Source: Paenibacillus macquariensis
Lineage (GTDB): Bacteria > Bacillota > Bacilli > Paenibacillales > Paenibacillaceae
Direction: 5' to 3'
Assembly: GCF_900156375.1 (NCBI RefSeq)
Contig: NZ_FTNK01000004.1
Coordinates: forward strand, 62,001 to 126,000
Length of the DNA: 64,000 nucleotides
A model generated the notes under the pieces. It did not search any database and had not been told where the DNA came from. It was given only the letters and a program-made list of their open reading frames with translations. Each line of letters opens with the position of its first letter. The stretch's first letter is position 1. Position numbers and translations under genes: made by a program. This document shows positions 50,585 to 59,154 of the stretch, one piece after another.

Positions 50585-50622
50585 ATTCCGATACTAGAAT
50601 TAGGAGTTAGGGAGGCAACCAC

Positions 50623-53214
50623 ATGGCTAGCAAACGACCTACAAGGGCGAATACAAATACAGAACCGCCTAAGAAGAAGAAAAAGAAGAGAAAGTTATCT
50701 AAAAAACGTTTGTTTTGGACGCTGTTTTTTACAGCAGCCTTTGCAATTTTCTGTGCATTAGCCGGATACTTGTTCATTACAGTGAATGGCGAAAGACTTT
50801 ACAATGAGAATAAAGATAAGATGATTGTTGCTGAGAATTCTAAAGTGTATGATCGAAACGGGAAATTGATGGGTCAATTATCCATTCAAAAGAGCGAACC
50901 TGTGGATGATGATCAAATTCCTAAATTGCTAAAGGAAGCATTTATTGCAACTGAAGATAAACGGTTCATGGAGCATGGCGGTGTGGATATTTGGTCCATC
51001 GGTCGTGCCGCTGTTAAAGATATTATAGCTAGAGCTAAAGTAGAGGGCGGTAGCACCATTACACAACAGCTTGCTAAGAATATCTTCTTGTCCCGTGAGA
51101 AAACATTCTTCCGGAAAGCGACAGAAGTATCTATTGCCATGGCATTAGAGAACAACAACACAAAAGACCAGATTATATCGATGTATCTTAATCGTATTAA
51201 CTTCGGTGGTCAAATCTATGGTATCAAGGCTGCATCTCAATATTATTTTGGGCAAAGTGATCTTAGCCAATTAGAGGTTTGGCAGATGGCGACATTAGCT
51301 GCCATGCCAAAAGGACCAACTAAATACAACCCTCTTCGGAATCCTGAGAATTCAAAGGAGCGTCGTGCTATCGTGCTGCAATTGATGCAGGAGCAGGGGT
51401 ACATCACGGCTGAAGAAAGAGAGACAGCTAAGAATGTGGTGTATGACTATACACCGCCTGCTAAGAAGCAACAGTATCTAGCGTTTATGGATTATGTCAT
51501 GAGTGAAGCCGAGGAAGTTACGGGGTTGTCACAAGATGATCTGAATGTCGGCGGATATAAGATCTATACAACGATGGATGCTAATGCACAACAGGTTATT
51601 GAAAAAGAGTTCGCCGATGATAGTAATTTCGAGAAGAGTGCGGATGATGTTCAGGTACAAGCTTCTATGGTGATCATGAATAATGACACAGGAGCTATTG
51701 TAGCCTTGATGGGCGGTAGAGACTATGAGCGCAAGGGATATAGTCGTGTTACAAGTAGTCGGAGACAGCCTGGATCGGCATTGAAACCGATTGTGTCCTA
51801 TGCTCCAGCGTTGGAATCGGGTCAATATACGAAAGACTCCCCTCTAAGTAACAAGAAGCAGTGTTTCTCAAATTACTGTCCGGGTAATTTACATGGCTAT
51901 TCAGATACGATAAGTATGCCAGATGCGATTCAGAAATCCGAGAATATTCCTGCTGTATGGTTATTGAATGAAATTGGTGTGAATACCGGATTTAAGTTTG
52001 CACAGAAGCTGGGTATTACACTGGACAAAGAAGATAAGAACCTTTCACTAGCATTGGGTGGTACGAGTAAGGGGACGAATACACTTGAGATGTCTCAGGC
52101 CTTTAGTGCATTCGCCAATGGTGGTACGTTTAATGAAGCTTATTCCATCAAACAGATTAAAGATAGTGATGATAAAGTTAAATATGAGCGTAAGAAAGAT
52201 GGCGTAGAAGTGATGAGTAAGGACACTTCTTATCAGATGACGGAAATGATGAAGAATGTTGTTGAGAGTGGGACAGGGAAAAAAGCTGCCATTAGTAGAC
52301 CGGTTGCTGGGAAAACAGGTACGACTCAGAGTGGTATTAAAGGTAACAAATCTAACCGTGATGTATGGTTTGTAGGGTATACTCCTGAATTAACAGCCGC
52401 GGTATGGATGGGTTACGACAACCCTGATAAAACACACTTACTTCATAAGAGTAGTTCTCTAGCTGCGACGTTCTGGGGGAAAGTTATGGAGCAGGCAGTA
52501 CAAGGTTTTGAAGCGAAGAGTTTCCCTAAACCAGAGACGGTGAAACCGCCAGTAGAAGTACCTGTAGTACCGGATATTGTATCTGTTGTAACTGGGTTAA
52601 GTGGTTCTTATGATCCGAGTACTCAGATTGTATCCTTGAATTGGAATGGTGTTGAAGGAAATAACGTGCAATATCATGTATACCGTAAAGAATCTTCAGA
52701 GAGTGATTTTAGATTAATTAAGGATGCTGCGATTGCAAGTAATATTGAAGATTTCGACATTGTAGAAGGGTACACTTACGAATATTACGTAACAGCATTC
52801 TTCGCAGATACGAACACGGAATCAGAAAAGTCTAATATCGTTCAGGTGTTTACAGAGCCGTTGGTACCTGATATTGAGCCTGAACCGGATACCGAACAAC
52901 CAGATATTAATAACGGTAATGGTAATAATGGGTCAGGTAATGGGAATAACGGTAGTGGTAATAATGGAACGGGTAATGGAAATACCGGAAACGGAAATAA
53001 TGGAAATACAGGTGGAGGCACGATACCGGGAGTTCCAGAGACTAACCCAGGAACAGGTGGGGAGACTATACCGCCGGATGGAACAACGGTTCCCCCTGAA
53101 CAAACAGTTCCTCCTGTTGGTGGGGATTCGGGTGTGACTAACCCTGTAGATCCAGGATCGGTCAACACAGGCACAACGGAGAACGGTGCATCACAAGGGA
53201 CTACAACGCCATAA
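50623..53214 (+). CDS. Class A penicillin-binding protein (PBP1A type) with FN3 and Gly/Asn tail
   Basis: An 863-residue bifunctional peptidoglycan synthase. A Lys-rich cytoplasmic start (KKKKKKRKLSKKR) precedes one membrane helix (31-53). The GT51 glycosyltransferase domain (about 70-250) has E111 (IATEDKRFMEHGG) and EGGSTITQQLAKN. The transpeptidase domain (about 345-625) has S385-A-L-K388, a KSENIPAVW (SxN) motif and GKTGTT. A fibronectin type III domain (about 650-745) and a Pro/Gly/Asn/Thr low-complexity tail (about 750-863, with GNGNNGSGNGNNGSG) follow. The layout matches PBP1 of Bacillus and Paenibacillus. GGGAGGC precedes the ATG. A single gene with its own terminator. Confidence 0.94.
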   Translation: MASKRPTRANTNTEPPKKKKKKRKLSKKRLFWTLFFTAAFAIFCALAGYLFITVNGERLYNENKDKMIVAENSKVYDRNGKLMGQLSIQKSEPVDDDQIPKLLKEAFIATEDKRFMEHGGVDIWSIGRAAVKDIIARAKVEGGSTITQQLAKNIFLSREKTFFRKATEVSIAMALENNNTKDQIISMYLNRINFGGQIYGIKAASQYYFGQSDLSQLEVWQMATLAAMPKGPTKYNPLRNPENSKERRAIVLQLMQEQGYITAEERETAKNVVYDYTPPAKKQQYLAFMDYVMSEAEEVTGLSQDDLNVGGYKIYTTMDANAQQVIEKEFADDSNFEKSADDVQVQASMVIMNNDTGAIVALMGGRDYERKGYSRVTSSRRQPGSALKPIVSYAPALESGQYTKDSPLSNKKQCFSNYCPGNLHGYSDTISMPDAIQKSENIPAVWLLNEIGVNTGFKFAQKLGITLDKEDKNLSLALGGTSKGTNTLEMSQAFSAFANGGTFNEAYSIKQIKDSDDKVKYERKKDGVEVMSKDTSYQMTEMMKNVVESGTGKKAAISRPVAGKTGTTQSGIKGNKSNRDVWFVGYTPELTAAVWMGYDNPDKTHLLHKSSSLAATFWGKVMEQAVQGFEAKSFPKPETVKPPVEVPVVPDIVSVVTGLSGSYDPSTQIVSLNWNGVEGNNVQYHVYRKESSESDFRLIKDAAIASNIEDFDIVEGYTYEYYVTAFFADTNTESEKSNIVQVFTEPLVPDIEPEPDTEQPDINNGNGNNGSGNGNNGSGNNGTGNGNTGNGNNGNTGGGTIPGVPETNPGTGGETIPPDGTTVPPEQTVPPVGGDSGVTNPVDPGSVNTGTTENGASQGTTTP

Positions 53215-53227
53215 AGTCATTAAGAAA

Positions 53228-53257
53228 GAAGCCTCCGATTTATCGGAGGCTTTTTTT
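53228..53257 (+). terminator. Terminator of the PBP gene
   Basis: AGCCTCCGAT and ATCGGAGGCT form a perfect stem followed by T6-7. Confidence 0.95.
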
Positions 53258-53507
53258 GAAATATAAGAAAGTATAAGTTTCACTTCATACACTATGCCTT
53301 ATATTTCCGCTGAATGAGGACAGCATAGCCGTTTCTACTTGATTTGTTAAATAATTTTACTTCGTTCTAAAATAACGTGGGATAAATTGGAGTCTGTTGT
53401 ATAATTGATAAATAAGTAGTTGGGGTTATGAATTACAGAGCGCTTCTTTTGAGTGTGAATCACAAATGTGTTAAGCTGTAGCTAACATACTGGAGAGGGT
53501 AATTTCC

Positions 53508-54065
53508 ATGAAACGTAAATTTGGGGATCGTGCGAACTGGCGCAGAATATCACGTCGCCGCTTTACCTGCCGTTATGTAGAGACCAAGAGGTTTACAGGC
53601 TATATTACGTTATATACCATTTATAACCTAAAGGAACCGCTTTGGAAAACCTATGGCAGTCATACGTATCGGATTGCGGATAAAGGATATTCTTGGCTAC
53701 AATATTATCCCAAGAACAGCCATTATATCGTGACGGCGATGTTTGATGAGAAGCAAGAAATTATACAATGGTATATTGATACATGTAAAACACAAGGGGT
53801 AACTGAACAAGGTGTTCCTTGGTTTGATGATTTGTATTTAGATGTTGTTGTACTTCGTAACGGTGAAGTATTTCTTCTAGATGAAGATGAGCTAGATGAT
53901 GCACTGAATCGTAAAGATATTACTAACGTTGATTATGAATTAGCAGTATCAACGGCGAAACAATTGCTAGATGAGATTGACGCCCATCATTTCCCCTATT
54001 TCCTGATGTCGATAGAACACCGTAAACAATTATTTGAGAACGGTGAATTCAGGAGGAACTCATGA
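53508..54065 (+). CDS. DUF402 family protein
   Basis: A 185-residue soluble protein of the DUF402 family (FomD-like barrel). KGYSWLQYYPKNSHYIVTAM and the PWFDDLYLDVVVLRNGEVFLLDEDEL segment, with its conserved acidic metal-binding residues, are the core; HHFPYFLM is near the end. Some DUF402 members are nucleoside tri- and diphosphate phosphatases (Ntdp, YgaC). The basic N-terminus (KRKFGDRANWRRISRRRFTC) differs from YgaC. GGAGAGGG precedes ATG 53508. Its stop overlaps the next ATG (ATGA), so it forms an operon with the YdcF-type protein. Confidence 0.8.
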   Translation: MKRKFGDRANWRRISRRRFTCRYVETKRFTGYITLYTIYNLKEPLWKTYGSHTYRIADKGYSWLQYYPKNSHYIVTAMFDEKQEIIQWYIDTCKTQGVTEQGVPWFDDLYLDVVVLRNGEVFLLDEDELDDALNRKDITNVDYELAVSTAKQLLDEIDAHHFPYFLMSIEHRKQLFENGEFRRNS

Positions 54066-54751
54066 TTCTTAACTCTAACATTTCATTGATTCGTAATGGC
54101 AACAAAGGTTCACGGTTAATCAAGAGGACTCTATTCATTATTCTAATAATAGCCGTTTTGATACTTGCTTGGTTAGGTAATGTATTATGGAAGGTTAATA
54201 GCGTGCATCCATCCGATTCAAGTCAATATGAATCGGTGGATGTTGGCATTATTCTTGGCTCATCGATGTGGGGTGATTCTCCAAGCCCAAGTCTTTCAGA
54301 AAGACTGAATTATGGACTGAAGCTATTTCATGATGGGAAATTCAATCACTTCATCGTAAGTGGGGGGTTGGATCAGCCAGATTTCAAATACACTGAAGCT
54401 GAAGGGATGCGCCAATATCTACTGGATCACGGTGTATCGGACGATGCAATCATAATGGAGAACAATGCAACCAGCACGTTGGAGAATTTGCAATTCAGCC
54501 AATTTATCATGAAGAAGAATGGTTGGAATTCTGCTGTTATCATCACACATACATACCATGGTATGCGTTCTCTCGAAATTGCTGAATATTTGAACTACGA
54601 TCATCCAGTATTGTCAACGACACAATCTGAGGTTCTTTCCATGCCTTATCATAAGAGTAGAGAAATTCTAGCCTACACGAAGTGGAAATTAGACGAGTGG
54701 ATGTTAAGGCTTGGATGGAAATCACTCGAAACTGTTAATAACCCTGCGTAA
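54062..54751 (+). CDS. YdcF/SanA-type (DUF218) membrane protein
   Basis: A 229-residue protein. One N-terminal membrane helix (about 22-44) is followed by a Rossmann-like ElyC/SanA/YdcF domain: VDVGIILGSSMWGDSPSPSLSERLNYGLKLF, FIVSGG, EAEGMRQYL, IIMENNATSTLENLQFS and VIITHTYHGMRSLEIAE. These proteins are linked to envelope integrity and lipid-carrier metabolism in E. coli, but the reaction is unproven. It overlaps the DUF402 gene by four bases (ATGA). spoVK follows 54 bp later. Confidence 0.85.
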   Translation: MILNSNISLIRNGNKGSRLIKRTLFIILIIAVLILAWLGNVLWKVNSVHPSDSSQYESVDVGIILGSSMWGDSPSPSLSERLNYGLKLFHDGKFNHFIVSGGLDQPDFKYTEAEGMRQYLLDHGVSDDAIIMENNATSTLENLQFSQFIMKKNGWNSAVIITHTYHGMRSLEIAEYLNYDHPVLSTTQSEVLSMPYHKSREILAYTKWKLDEWMLRLGWKSLETVNNPA

Positions 54752-54805
54752 AGTTGAATACATTGAATAGAGATATCATCCCAGTAGATAATGAGGTGAT
54801 GGTGC

Positions 54806-55801
54806 ATGAGCGGGCGTGTCATGGCCTCTAACGGCCAGCCTGAGGGCAGGCCATCTAGACAAATCAATGTTGTTTTACGTAGCCAAGATACGCCGATACA
54901 GACCAATGCGGTTCCTGAACGTGATACCTTAAAGGTACCAAAGGGTACTCCTGAACAAGGTTTGTATCAAGAAATTCAACGAGAGTTAGAACTACTTATT
55001 GGGTTAGATAACATTAAAGAATTAGTGTTTGAAATCTATGCACTTCTTCAGGTTGCTGTGATGCGTTCGGATGCGGGTCTTGCAAGTGGTGGGCATGTCT
55101 ATCACATGATATTTAAAGGGAACCCAGGAACAGGAAAGACAACCGTCGCAAGAATTATTGCCAAGATATTTCAGAAGATGGGTGTACTCAGTAAGGGGCA
55201 TCTGATCGAAGTAGAACGTGCGGATTTAGTTGGGGAGTATATTGGACATACGGCACAGAAAACGAGAGATCTCGTTAAAAAGGCCATGGGAGGCATTCTT
55301 TTCATTGATGAAGCTTATAGTCTGGCTCGTGGTGGGGAGAAAGATTTTGGAAAAGAAGCGATTGATACATTGGTAAAAGCCATGGAAGATAACAAAAACC
55401 AATTCATCCTTATCCTTGCAGGTTATTGCGATGAAATGGATTACTTTCTACAGACCAATCCTGGGCTTCCCTCACGTTTTCCCATTCAAGTCGATTTCTC
55501 CGATTATTCGATTGATCAACTCATTCAGATCTCAGAACTGATGGCTCGCGATCGAGACTATATTCTCATGCCACAGGCGATACTTAAATTAAGACAGCAT
55601 ATCTCACAGGAAAAGAATGAAAGTTTACATGCATTTAGCAATGCGAGATATGTACGGAATTTAATCGAGAAATCGATTCGTAATCATGCGGTTCGACTTC
55701 TCAATCAGTATGAGAATAGTAATCCAGGCAAACAAGAACTGATGACATTACGTACGGAAGATTTCAAGTTTGAAACAACAAAGTCCAACTCGAGTATATA
55801 A
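54806..55801 (+). CDS. spoVK: Stage V sporulation protein K, AAA ATPase
   Basis: A 331-residue CbxX/CfqX-type AAA+ protein. Walker A is GNPGTGKTT (105-113) and Walker B is GGILFIDEAYSLARGG, with the downstream RFPIQVDFSDYS (sensor and arginine finger region). It corresponds to B. subtilis SpoVK, required for spore maturation in the mother cell, and lies upstream of hflX and ynbB as there. The extra N-terminal 50 residues are low in structure. AATGAGGTGATG precedes ATG 54806. The stop codon lies in the loop of a perfect hairpin (55785-55811). Confidence 0.93.
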   Translation: MSGRVMASNGQPEGRPSRQINVVLRSQDTPIQTNAVPERDTLKVPKGTPEQGLYQEIQRELELLIGLDNIKELVFEIYALLQVAVMRSDAGLASGGHVYHMIFKGNPGTGKTTVARIIAKIFQKMGVLSKGHLIEVERADLVGEYIGHTAQKTRDLVKKAMGGILFIDEAYSLARGGEKDFGKEAIDTLVKAMEDNKNQFILILAGYCDEMDYFLQTNPGLPSRFPIQVDFSDYSIDQLIQISELMARDRDYILMPQAILKLRQHISQEKNESLHAFSNARYVRNLIEKSIRNHAVRLLNQYENSNPGKQELMTLRTEDFKFETTKSNSSI

Positions 55802-55811
55802 CTCGAGTTGG
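55785..55811 (+). terminator. Hairpin spanning the spoVK stop codon
   Basis: CCAACTCGAGT and ACTCGAGTTGG form a perfect 11-bp stem, and the TAA stop begins in the 5-base loop (55799-55801). No T run follows directly, so it may attenuate or protect the mRNA 3' end rather than fully terminate. Confidence 0.55.
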
Positions 55812-55864
55812 ATGATTCAAACACAACTAACATTTTTATAGCAGATAAAGGGGTAATTTAATTC

Positions 55865-57163
55865 ATGGCTAATAACATCACGTTTGATACAGAAACAGAT
55901 TTACCAGACCGGGCAGTACTGGTCAGCTTAGTGACAGATTCCGTTAAGAAAAAGGGGATCAATCCGGAATACTCTCTTCATGAATTAGTGCAGTTAGCTG
56001 AAACAGCAGGCGTAGAAGTTATGGATACGATTAGTCAGAATCTTGCCAAACCGGATCCTAAATTTTTCATCGGTAAAGGTAAAGTAGAAGAACTTCGAAT
56101 GGCAATGGAAGCAGTAGATGCAACTACGGCTATATTTGATCATGAACTATCAGGGGCACAGGTGCGGCATTTAGAGGAAAGTCTAGATGTTAAGATTATT
56201 GACCGTACCCAATTAATTCTTGATATTTTTGCTCAAAGAGCTAATACACGTGAAGGAATTATTCAGGTTGAGCTTGCGCAGTTAACGTATCTACTGCCAC
56301 GACTTTCCGGACATAGTACGAATCTTTCTCGTCTTGGCGGTGGGATTGGGACTAGAGGTCCAGGTGAAAGTAAGCTTGAAATGGACAGACGTCATATTCG
56401 AAATCGTGTTAACGATTTGAAGGATCAATTAGAAGAAATTACAAAGCATCGTACACTGTATCGCGAACGTAGACAGAAGGCAGGTGTCTTTCAAGTAGCG
56501 CTTGTTGGATATACGAATGCGGGTAAATCAACTTTACTGAAAGAGCTAACCGATGCAGACGTATATATTCAAGATCAATTGTTCGCAACATTAGATCCTA
56601 CCACTCGCGTATTAGAGCTACCTACAGGAAAAGAAGTGGTGATTACGGATACCGTTGGATTTATTCAGAATCTACCTCATGATCTCATTGCTGCTTTCCG
56701 TGCAACGCTAGAGGAAGCAAACGAAGCGAATCTGATCCTTCATGTTGTCGATGCTTCTTCAGAAATGAGAGAAGACCAGATGGCAGTGGTTCAGTCTATT
56801 CTTGTGGATTTAGGTGCATCTGATAAACCGCAAATTGTACTCTATAATAAGAAGGATCGTTGTACACCAGAACAACTGGAAATGTTGAATACCGGAGAAG
56901 GGCATTTGACGATCAGTGCATTTGATGAAGCGGATTTGCTAGCGATAAGGGATGCGATCCAGACTATACTCACAGGGGACACCATTATTTTCCGAATTCC
57001 TGCGGATCGCGGAGATCTAGCATCTCTGTTATATCGTGTGGGCGAAATTGTTAATCAAGAATTCGACGGTAGTGATTCACTTTATGAGGTAATCCTTCAC
57101 AAAGATGATTATGAGAAAAATGGCTATTTGCTACAAGATTATATTGAAGTATCACATACCTAG
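55865..57163 (+). CDS. hflX: GTPase HflX
   Basis: A 432-residue ribosome-associated GTPase that splits or rescues stalled ribosomes. The N-terminal HflX domain has PKFFIGKGKVEELR and RTQLILDIFAQRA, with SRLGGGIGTRGPGESKLEMDRR. The G domain has G1 GYTNAGKST (215-223), G2 and G3 (DTVGFIQNLPH) and G4 (NKKD). It matches B. subtilis YnbA, between spoVK and ynbB. AAAGGGGTAA precedes ATG 55865. Confidence 0.95.
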   Translation: MANNITFDTETDLPDRAVLVSLVTDSVKKKGINPEYSLHELVQLAETAGVEVMDTISQNLAKPDPKFFIGKGKVEELRMAMEAVDATTAIFDHELSGAQVRHLEESLDVKIIDRTQLILDIFAQRANTREGIIQVELAQLTYLLPRLSGHSTNLSRLGGGIGTRGPGESKLEMDRRHIRNRVNDLKDQLEEITKHRTLYRERRQKAGVFQVALVGYTNAGKSTLLKELTDADVYIQDQLFATLDPTTRVLELPTGKEVVITDTVGFIQNLPHDLIAAFRATLEEANEANLILHVVDASSEMREDQMAVVQSILVDLGASDKPQIVLYNKKDRCTPEQLEMLNTGEGHLTISAFDEADLLAIRDAIQTILTGDTIIFRIPADRGDLASLLYRVGEIVNQEFDGSDSLYEVILHKDDYEKNGYLLQDYIEVSHT

Positions 57164-57326
57164 ATAGAATGAACTAAAGACGAACCCCAATATTCGTGAT
57201 CTTCTTTAGAAAAGATTGCACGGGGGATAGAAAAATTTAGTTCAATCGATATAGACTGATTTTATAGATAACAAATAAATACAATACGCATTGATTGATG
57301 ACAGCAAGGGAGAATCTAGAAGAGTT

Positions 57327-58580
57327 ATGGCAAGATTTACGGAAGAACTAGAACAAGACATGATCGCGATAGAGCATCAGATTAAAGATCGGATTCAGGC
57401 TGTGGATCGCATTGTAGATCTCAATCAATGGAAAGTCATTGACGCATTTCAAAATCATCATGTGAGTGATTTTCATTTTGCTGGATCTACGGGTTATGCC
57501 TACAATGATCGAGGCCGCGAGGTGCTAGATTTAGTATATGCCGATGTATTTGGTGCTGAAGCTGCCTTGGTCAGACCTCATTTTGCATCAGGAACGCATA
57601 CGATTTCTACAGCACTTTTTGGGGTGCTACGCCCTGGAGATGAATTGTTTTATATCACTGGACGTCCCTATGACACACTTCACAAGGTAATTGGTTCAGT
57701 AGGAGACGGTCATGGTTCGTTATTAGATTTCGGGATCACTTACCGAGAAGCAGAACTGCAAGAGGATGGAAATGTGGATTGGGTTGCGATTGAGAATGGA
57801 ATTACGCCTGCCACGAAAGTCATAGGAATTCAACGTTCACGAGGATATGATTGGCGTTCATCGTTCACAGTAGAACAGATTGGTGAGATGGTTCGAAGAA
57901 TAAAAGCTATTAATCCGGAGCTAATCGTGTTCGTTGATAACTGTTATGGTGAATTTACGGAGGAATATGAACCTACCAATGTTGGAGCTGATCTTATCGC
58001 TGGTTCTTTAATTAAGAATCCTGGTGGTGGAATCGCGGAGACGGGTGGTTATATTTGCGGTAAGAAAAAGTACGTTGAATTAGCCGCATACCGCTTAACA
58101 GCACCGGGAATTGGTGGCGAGGTAGGCGCTATGATGGGAACGACTAGAGGCATCTACCAAGGCTTGTTCCTTGCTCCAACACTTGTGGGACAAGCGATAA
58201 AGGGTAGTATATTTGCTGCGGCCATGTTTGAAAAAGTAGGATTTGTTACGAAACCTGCCTGGCATGAGAAACGAACGGACCTCATTCAAGCGATATCCTT
58301 CACTGGACCAGAGCATTTAATTGCATTTGTTCAAGGTATTCAGTTAGCAGCAGCTGTCGATAGTCACGTTGTTCCTGAACCGTGGGAAATGCCAGGGTAT
58401 GAACATCCTGTCATCATGGCGGCAGGTACCTTTATTCAAGGTGGGAGTTTGGAATTATCTGCGGATGCACCCATTCGAGAACCTTACATAGGGTATATGC
58501 AAGGTGGACTAACCTATGCACATGTTAAATATGGGGTGCTAAAAACGATCCAAGTCATGAAAGACAGAAATTTATTGTGA
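57327..58580 (+). CDS. ynbB: Methionine gamma-lyase family PLP enzyme (YnbB)
   Basis: A 417-residue PLP-dependent enzyme of the Cys/Met metabolism type, often mislabelled aluminium resistance protein. HFASGTHTISTALFGVLRPGDE, VFVDNCYGEFTEEYEPTNVGAD and the Schiff-base Lys in IAGSLIKNPGGGIAETGGY are conserved. It lies between hflX and glnR as in B. subtilis (YnbB, 421 residues). ATG 57327 is chosen over the frame start TTG 57291; AAGGGAG is about 14 bases upstream, somewhat far. Its stop codon TGA lies within a GlnR-type box for the next operon. Natural substrate uncertain. Confidence 0.9.
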   Translation: MARFTEELEQDMIAIEHQIKDRIQAVDRIVDLNQWKVIDAFQNHHVSDFHFAGSTGYAYNDRGREVLDLVYADVFGAEAALVRPHFASGTHTISTALFGVLRPGDELFYITGRPYDTLHKVIGSVGDGHGSLLDFGITYREAELQEDGNVDWVAIENGITPATKVIGIQRSRGYDWRSSFTVEQIGEMVRRIKAINPELIVFVDNCYGEFTEEYEPTNVGADLIAGSLIKNPGGGIAETGGYICGKKKYVELAAYRLTAPGIGGEVGAMMGTTRGIYQGLFLAPTLVGQAIKGSIFAAAMFEKVGFVTKPAWHEKRTDLIQAISFTGPEHLIAFVQGIQLAAAVDSHVVPEPWEMPGYEHPVIMAAGTFIQGGSLELSADAPIREPYIGYMQGGLTYAHVKYGVLKTIQVMKDRNLL

Positions 58581-58593
58581 GTTTACCTAACAC
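58577..58593 (+). promoter_or_regulatory. GlnR/TnrA operator upstream of glnR
   Basis: TGTGAGTTTACCTAACA fits TGTNA-N7-TNACA at every fixed position. It overlaps the ynbB stop codon (58578-58580) and ends 5 bp before the -35 of the glnR promoter, the place of operator 1 in B. subtilis glnRA. Confidence 0.75.
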
Positions 58594-58598
58594 GTCCT

Positions 58599-58628
58599 TG
58601 ACACCGTGCATTGGGAATTGTTACAATG
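58599..58628 (+). promoter_or_regulatory. SigA promoter of glnRA
   Basis: TTGACA at 58599-58604 and TACAAT at 58623-58628 are spaced by 18 bp, about 34 bp before the glnR start codon. Confidence 0.75.
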
Positions 58629-58661
58629 ATAGATATTAGATCATTGGAAGGTTGATGAGTC

Positions 58662-59072
58662 GTGGGAGATGAAATTCGTAGAAATATGGCGTTATTCCCG
58701 ATTGGTATCGTGATGAAGTTGACTGATTTATCAGCACGACAGATTCGCTACTATGAACAACATCAGTTGATCGTTCCGGCACGTACGGCAGGGAACCAGC
58801 GTTTGTTCTCTTTTAACGATGTGGAAAGACTGCTTGAGATTAAGGCTTTGATTGAGAAGGGTGTTAATATCGCTGGTATTAAGCAAGTTATGAACCCGGT
58901 GATGAAGGAATCTGAGGAAGCAACAGTTATGACGCCAGATACTGAAGTGAAGCGTAGAGAACTATCGGATTCACAACTTCATCGTTTACTTAAGCAACAA
59001 CTTGTAACTGGCAAAAGACCGGGGCAGGTGTCATTGTTTCAAGGGGAGTTGTCTCGATTTTTTAATAAATGA
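58662..59072 (+). CDS. glnR: MerR-family nitrogen regulator GlnR
   Basis: A 136-residue GlnR, repressor of glnRA under nitrogen excess. The MerR winged helix is FPIGIVMKLTDLSARQIRYYEQHQLIVPARTAGNQRLFSFNDVERL (about 12-57). The C-terminal tail (about 90-136, ELSDSQLHRLLKQQLVTGKRP...LFQGELSRFF) is where feedback-inhibited glutamine synthetase acts in Bacillus. GTG 58662 is used. glnA follows after 82 bp on the same strand, the classical glnRA operon, and an operator with the GlnR consensus lies upstream at 58577. Confidence 0.95.
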   Translation: MGDEIRRNMALFPIGIVMKLTDLSARQIRYYEQHQLIVPARTAGNQRLFSFNDVERLLEIKALIEKGVNIAGIKQVMNPVMKESEEATVMTPDTEVKRRELSDSQLHRLLKQQLVTGKRPGQVSLFQGELSRFFNK

Positions 59073-59154
59073 GGAATTATCAAGCCAAGTGTATGAAGGT
59101 TTGATATTTCATCAAATAAATTAAGTATTATTAGGAGAAAAGGGGAGAGGTTCT

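Noticed and set aside
52842-53174. Minus-strand Pro-rich 110-codon frame
   Set aside because: Complement of the low-complexity Gly/Asn tail of the PBP gene; no ribosome binding site.
57171-57215. Hairpin CTAAAGA...TCTTTAG after hflX
   Set aside because: Interrupted stem, no T run; too weak to call a terminator.
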